A stretch of 64,000 nucleotides of DNA from Saksenaea vasiformis B4078. Taxonomy: Eukaryota; Mucoromycota; Mucoromycetes; Mucorales; Saksenaeaceae. Made by a program: the position numbers and the translations under genes. Each line of letters begins with the position of its first letter. The stretch's first letter is position 1. Of this stretch, positions 58,416 through 64,000 are shown one piece after another. The stretch covers positions 62,001-126,000 of the forward strand of contig JNDT01001313.1 in the NCBI GenBank assembly GCA_000697055.1, read 5' to 3'. The notes under the pieces were generated by a model. That model made no database searches. It was given only the letters and a program-made list of their open reading frames with translations, and had not been told where the DNA came from.

Positions 58416-61400
58416 ATGGCAATCAAGAGAAAGACATCCTCAGCCGAATCAGAGGCTACAGCAGCCTCTACGACTGTGTTGTCCAAATCGGATGAGATCG
58501 ACTTTCCTCGTGGAGGTGCTAGCGCGTTGACCCCTCTCGAGCATCGCGAAATCGCCAATAAGGCAGCTCAAGATCTCTTTTCTACTGTAAGTTTATAGAA
58601 CAAGTCTTTATGTCATACTGATATAACTTTTTACTGTATACTTAGTCTAGTACTGTTAGCGAAGAGCCGGCAAAAAAGAAGCAGAAAGCTGATAAAAAGA
58701 AGAAGAACAATGCAAAGGTCACCTCGGCGAACAGCAAAGATAAGAAGAATAAGAAGAACAACATCGCCGAAGAATTAAGCTTCAAGGTAATACATGAACT
58801 CACGTAGACACAAGGAAGCTTACTATTCTACATTAGAAACTTGCTTCTGGCATGATTTTGCTTGGCTGCATTTCACAGATCAACGATCTCGAATTGTACG
58901 TTTCGTTACCGCATCAACTTGCTGGTGTTGTGCCCATCACTGAGATCTCTGATCCAATTACAGCCATGGTGGAGAAAGCAGCGGAGGCGCAGGAAGACGA
59001 AGAGGAAGACGAAGACGAAGAAAAGCCTGAGATCCCTGATCTTCATAAATTGTTCCGCGTCGGCCAATGGGTGAGATGTCGCATTACGACGGTTCAGGAT
59101 CGTACGAATACTACCAGAAGACGTCTTGAATTGAGTTTGAAACCTCAGCTTGTTAATGAAGGTGTAGCAAAAGTCGATGTCGTGCCCGGCATGGTAAGTG
59201 TACAACGACCATTGGTGAAGTGGATCTTTTTCTTAAAAGAAATGCTTTTCTATCTTTTAGTCCCTAGGTGTTACTGTTCAGAGCGTGGAAGATCACGGTT
59301 ACATTCTGTCATTGGGAGTGGACGGTCTGACAGGCTTTTGCAAACACAAAGACGCAAAATCTTACATTGACAAATTCAACGGCGGAGAGCAGCTAGAAAC
59401 TGGTCAACTCGTCGACTGTACTGTACTGAACGTGGCAAGCAACAAGCGCACAGTGAATGTCACTTTGGATAATAAAAAAGTTGCAACAGCTTCGGTAAGG
59501 ACAATCCGCCATTGGTTGTTAAGTGACTCACTTCCTCTCTTTGCAGCTCGAAAGCCCCTGTTCACGTATCACGTCGCTGGTTCCAGGTCAGCGCGTGGAA
59601 GGTGTGGTGGAGTCTGCGCATACTTCTGGTATAGCTGTAAAAGTGATGGGTCTTTACGATGCAACGATCGACATAACACATATCCCAACTGGCATTGATA
59701 CTGAAAAGACATATAAGATCGGTAGCAAAGTGCCATTCCGCATTTTGTTTTGTCAGCTTAACGTGGATCAGAAAAAGATTGGCGGATCCCTTCTTCCTCA
59801 TGTTATGGACCTCACCGCTCCTGTTCTTTCTGGAACGGAGAAGAATGACACCTACGTTGGCGAACTCTTCCCCTCCGGCGGTTTTATCGAAAAGGCCACT
59901 GTCACTCGAGTCAACTCACTTGGTGTTCACGTTTCCGTCAATGATTTGGAAGGCGTTACAGGCTTTGTGCACGTAAGTCAATGCGATTTTATTTGTGCCA
60001 GGCTAATTATGATTTGTGATTCAGATCTCTCGCCTTACCGACGATCATCTTCAATCAGTTTCGGGTACTGCTGGAAAATTCCAGATTGGATCTGTTCACC
60101 GTGCTCGAGTGATGGGATACAATCCGGTTGACGCTGTGCTGCAACTCACAACACAGAACTCCGTTCTCGAACAAAAGTATTTGCGCGTTTCAGACATTGA
60201 AGTTGGTTCTATGGTTGAGGGAACCATAAAGAAGCTCGATACATTTGGTTTGCTTGTGAATATCACGTCTTCCATCGTTGCATTGGTGCCCATGATACAC
60301 TTGGCTGATGTCAAGTTGACACGTCCGGATCTTAAGTTCAAGCCTGGATCAACTGTCAAAGCACGTGTACTTTCCGTGGATGTGGAGAAGCGTAGAGTGA
60401 GACTGACGTTGAAGAAGTCGTTGATCAACACAGAACTCCCCATCATCAAAGACATGCAGGAAGTCGAGGTCGGTATGTCCTCCCAGGGTGTGATTGCCAG
60501 CATCAGAAGCAACGGCTGTATTGTCAGTTTTTTCAACAACGTCACTGCCTTTGCGCCAGCTACTGAGATGACCGAAGCCTATGTACCTAAATTGTCTGAT
60601 GCGTTTGAGGTCGGTCAGACTGTGAAGGCACGTGTTACACAGGTGGATGCTGAGAGCAGAAGACTGCTCGTTTCATTCATCAATCCCAAGAAGAAGACAG
60701 AAAAGAAGGAGAAGAAGGAAAAGAAGGAAAAGAAGGAAACCGAAAAGGATGCGATCATAGATGAGGTGGCGCCTGGAAAAGTACTGACAGCAAAGATCAA
60801 GGAAGTCCGACGAACACAGCTAAACGTCACTTTCCCCAATGGCATGGATGGTCGTGTTCATATTACCGAGGTTTTCAAGAGCTACGATGATATCAAGAAC
60901 AAGAGACACCCTCTGCGTGGATTCCGAACGAACACCAATTTGGAGGTCAAGATCCTGGGTGTCCGCGACGTGAAGCTTCACACGTATCTTCCTATCACTC
61001 ACTCCAAACGTACTAAGCAATCTATTGAGTGCTCGCTTATCGCCAAGGATAAGGAAGTGGGTAAGCCCGCTTGTGAGCTGAAGGATATCGAAGTTGGTCA
61101 AGAGCATGTGGGATTCGTCACGGAAGTCGGAAAGAGCCAGCTACGAGTGAGCATTGGTGCCCATGCCAACGGTGTCATCAAGAAGCAGCATATCTCCTCC
61201 AACGTGGACATTGCCAACGAATTCCATAAACACTTCTTTTCTGGCGAAGCGCTTAAGGTTGCTGTACTAGCTGTTGACGCAGAAAAGGGTATTCTTGATT
61301 TGATGCATCTCGACAAGTCTTGTATCCCTCGCATCCATGATATTCAGTCCGTATCTGAAGGCCAGGTGGTGAATGCTTTGGTGAACAAGGTGGACAAGAA

Positions 61401-63229
61401 GGATGTGTTTGTTCAAGTCGGTTGCAACGTTGCTGGTAGAATTCATCTTACCGACCTCTTTGACTCGTACATCGAAAACCCTACCGAGAAGTTTGAGCGC
61501 GGACAGGTTGTACGATGCATGGTTGTTGGCGTTGATCACAACAAAAATCGCGTTGACTTGTCCATGAGGGAATCGCGTCTTGATTCCTCTGTTGAAGCCA
61601 AGACAAAGGAAATCAATAGTCTTGATGATGTTCAAGAAGGCGATACAATTTTGGGTTATGTTGAAAATATCGCTGACTCTGGTGTCTTCCTTGCCTACGG
61701 TCGTCGTGTTCATGCTCGTGTCAAGATTGCCAACCTATCAGATTCGTTCGTGAAGGAATGGAAAGAGATCTACAAGATCGGCCAGCTGGTTAAATCGAAG
61801 GTCTTGCAGGTTGACAGAGACCTTAAGAAAATAGAAGCTACCTTGAAGAAGAGTGCTGTTGAAGGTATCGAGGTCTCCAAAAAGAAAAAAAAGGTCGATG
61901 AAGACGAAGAGATGAAGGATGCTTCCGAGAAAGAAGACGAGAGCGAGGATGAGGAGATGAAAGACGCGTCTGATAGCGAGGACGAGGAAGAAGCAGATGA
62001 TGATGATGAAGATGAAGAGGAGGAAGAGGAAGAAGATGAAAATGAAGAGAAAGAGGACGAAGAGATGGAAGAAAGCGACGATGATGAAGACGAAGATAAT
62101 ACCCCAGCAGTGTCACTTGGAGGATTTGACTGGTCAGGCAAGGTTAAAGAAGATAAGAGAGAAGAAGAAGATAGCGAGTCCGATTCATCAGACGACGAGG
62201 AAGATGTCCAGAGCAAACCAAAGAATAAGAAGCCAGTTGAAGATAAAACAGCCGAGCTGTCATCACAAGCACCTCAGGTTGCTGCTGATTACGAACGCTT
62301 CTTGATCGGATCGCCTAACTCGTCCTATATGTGGATTAACTACATGGCCTATCACCTTCAGCTATCTGAAGTCGATAAGGCTCGTGAGATTGGTGAACGA
62401 GCCCTCAAGACGATCAACTATCGTGAAGAACAAGAAAAAATGAACGTATGGGTTGCAATGCTGAATCTAGAGAATAATTTTGGCAGTGACGAGACTCTCG
62501 AAGAAGTTTTCAAGCGGGCGACAGTATACTGCGAACCAAAGAAGATATATCTTCAACTGGTTCAAATCTATGAACGCAGTCAAAAGCATGAAGTAAGGAC
62601 AAACTCTTTCACGGAAAAAAAAAAATACTTATGCATTTGACATATTTTACAGAAAGCAGAAGCATTATGGAAGGAGATGCTGAAGAAGTTTAGCCAGTCT
62701 TCCAAGGTGTGGACCTTGTTCGGTCAGTTCTATCTTCAACGTGACAATGTCGAAGGTGCACGAGAATTGCTTCAGCGAAGCATGAAGGTGTTACCAAAGC
62801 ATAAACGTAGGTTTTGCAGTCCACCAATGGAATGGGGTCGCTAACAACACAATTAGACATCAAGACAGTTGTCAAGTTTGCTCAGATGGAATTCAAGCAT
62901 GGCGAGGCTGAGCGCGGTCGTACAATCTTTGAAGGCATTATCAGCAATTATCCTAAACGTGTGGATCTTTGGAGTATTTACTTGGATATGGAAATCAAGA
63001 GGGCAGACCAGAATATGATCAGGTACATAACAATGTGTGGACTTTACATGAAATGCTAATTTTTACTGGTAGACGATTATTTGAACGTGTCACCGCACTC
63101 AAGTTCTCCTCCAAAAAAATGAAATTCTTCTTCAAGAAATGGCTTCAGTATGAAAAAGAGCATGGATCTGAAGACGATGTCGAACGTGTGAAAGAAAAAG
63201 CCCTGGCCTATGTAGAAAGCAGGAACTAA
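58416..63229 (+). CDS. RRP5: rRNA processing factor RRP5 (S1-domain and TPR/HAT protein)
   Basis: Nucleolar scaffold needed for pre-rRNA cleavages of both ribosomal subunits, acting in the early pre-ribosome. The start MAIKRKTSSAESEATAA and a Lys-rich segment (KKKQKADKKKKNN) precede a long array of S1 RNA-binding repeats. Recurring marks are VVESAHTSGIAVKVMGLYDATIDITHI, VSRLTDDHLQ-like IxxLxD phrases, VDAEKRRVRLTLKKS, VNALVNKVDKKDVFVQVG and VLGYVENI-type turns. The family has about twelve S1 domains; I did not count them exactly. A very acidic linker (about 61900-62110) is followed by HAT/TPR repeats (SYMWINYMAYHLQLSEVDKAREIGERAL, FKRATVYCEPKKIYLQLVQIYERS and WLQYEKEHGSEDDVERVK). About ten short introns. 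Ends ALAYVESRN. Confidence 0.93.
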
Positions 63230-63397
63230 CCTTAATAGAATTTCTTTTTTTCTGTTTTAAAAACATATTCCAAATAACTCTCATCAATTCAATGTATTAA
63301 AGTTGCAATAGTGAAATTATCATGTCTTCTGTTTATGTACTGGCCGCCTCTTACTGTCAGAGATCATTGAACGATGCGTATGTGTTACATGCGATCG
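63230..63397. other. Short convergent intergenic
   Basis: About 170 bp of AT-rich 3' untranslated sequence between convergent stop codons. Confidence 0.5.
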
Positions 63398-64000
63398 TTA
63401 GGCTTTTGCTTCCTTAGTTGTCCGCTTCTCGTCTGCATCACCTGGCGCAGCAAATAGTAACTCTCTTCCGGATGCAGGTGTTTGAGGAATCTTACGAGCC
63501 CCTCTCACTAAGACGCGCCGTGCGATCCCCCGAGCATCAAAGTAAACCAAGGTATCCATAACGTGGCTAGTGGAACCCAGTGTTTTCTCCATAGCGAATC
63601 CCGCATCGTCTCCGTATTTACGGTGTACCATACCGACAACACCATCGCGTGAAGACGTCAGGACCGTCGAACCCGCTGTCATTGCGCCATCTACTACGTT
63701 AGCTATTGCTCGGATTGCGGAAACGCCGAAATGGTAACTTGCTCTACGCACGGGGTCGGCGTGGCTGGAAGGTTCGCATATGTGTTTGATACCAGTGGCT
63801 GTCACTGATACAACCTTGTCGAATAAATTCATTGCAGCTATAATGTTTTTTTTGAGTCTGATATGGACATTCTCGCTGTATATACCTTGTGAAACAGTAT
63901 CTGTTGTGGAGTGGATCATTTCTAAAATCCTGCGTTCGTTGTCTGTCAATCGCATAGGATTTTCAGATGATTGAATTTTCTGCTCAAGATGTTTGCTGCC
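63398..64000 (-). CDS. Senescence-domain (spartin-like) protein, 5' end cut by window edge
   Basis: The frame is open to the right edge, so the N-terminus lies beyond the window. An intron near 63836-63886 joins STTDTVSQ to AAMNLFDKVV. The C-terminal part matches the senescence/spartin domain: SYHFGVSAIRAIANVVDGAMTAG, then STVLTSSRDGVVGMVHRKYGDDAG and TLGSTSHVMDTLVYFDARGIARRVLVRGA. The basic tail ends TTKEAKA. In animals and plants this domain sits in proteins of lipid droplets and membranes; the role here is inferred. Confidence 0.8.
   Translation of the reverse strand, partial: GSKHLEQKIQSSENPMRLTDNERRILEMIHSTTDTVSQGIYSENVHIRLKKNIIAAMNLFDKVVSVTATGIKHICEPSSHADPVRRASYHFGVSAIRAIANVVDGAMTAGSTVLTSSRDGVVGMVHRKYGDDAGFAMEKTLGSTSHVMDTLVYFDARGIARRVLVRGARKIPQTPASGRELLFAAPGDADEKRTTKEAKA

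Noticed and set aside
61770..62216. Poly-Ser minus-strand frames of up to 148 codons
   Set aside because: Reverse complement of the acidic GAA/GAT tract of RRP5.

Overview
The window looks like nuclear DNA of an early-diverging fungus, most likely Mucoromycota and Mucorales-like. The evidence is genes split by many short (about 45-100 nt) GT-AG introns with CTAAC-type branch sites, a fungal gene set (TRP4, SIN3, fungal Zn2Cys6 and Atf1-type bZIP factors, GGC1 carrier), a WRKY-like factor, and tnp2-type CACTA transposon sequence. Genus-level assignment is not possible by eye. No tRNA, rRNA or CRISPR was recognised.

Layout. 0-5 kb: two biosynthetic genes on the minus strand, GDP-mannose pyrophosphorylase (341-1665) and anthranilate phosphoribosyltransferase (3614-4871). 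5-12 kb is accessory: a diverged dispersed repeat with an inverted repeat (about 5.5-6.0 kb), then a 4.76-kb CACTA-type DNA transposon (7216-11977) with CACTG termini, subterminal repeat arrays, an apparently intact partner gene and a decayed tnp2 transposase. 14-16 kb: sugar transporter. 16-19 kb: gene-poor. 19.5-24.4 kb: SIN3 corepressor, followed by endonuclease V. 26-28 kb: gene-poor, with an 18-bp minisatellite. 28-43 kb is gene-dense: hyaluronan-synthase-like GT2, succinyl-CoA ligase alpha, an unknown gene, a second copy of the dispersed repeat, a JMJD4-like oxygenase, a small acidic unknown, an Atf1-like bZIP, the mitochondrial GTP/GDP carrier and ribosomal protein eL13. 43-47 kb: gene-poor. 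47-53 kb: a WRKY-like factor, a Zn2Cys6 factor whose cluster depends on a 7-nt exon, and a secreted endopolyphosphatase. 53-58 kb: two unrecognised single-exon genes and a rearranged tnp2 relic. 58-64 kb: the rRNA-processing factor RRP5 and the 3' part of a senescence-domain (spartin-like) gene running off the right edge.

The host genes are mostly unrelated housekeeping genes, each with its own promoter; no biosynthetic cluster or operon-like unit is seen. The most distinctive structures are the CACTA element with its hairpin-forming array and partner gene, the WRKY-like domain, the micro-exon in the zinc cluster, an orphan protein made of a duplicated module, and a transposase relic reading into an unrelated open frame. 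Exon borders were fitted by eye from splice signals and frame continuity, so start codons and single splice sites may be off.
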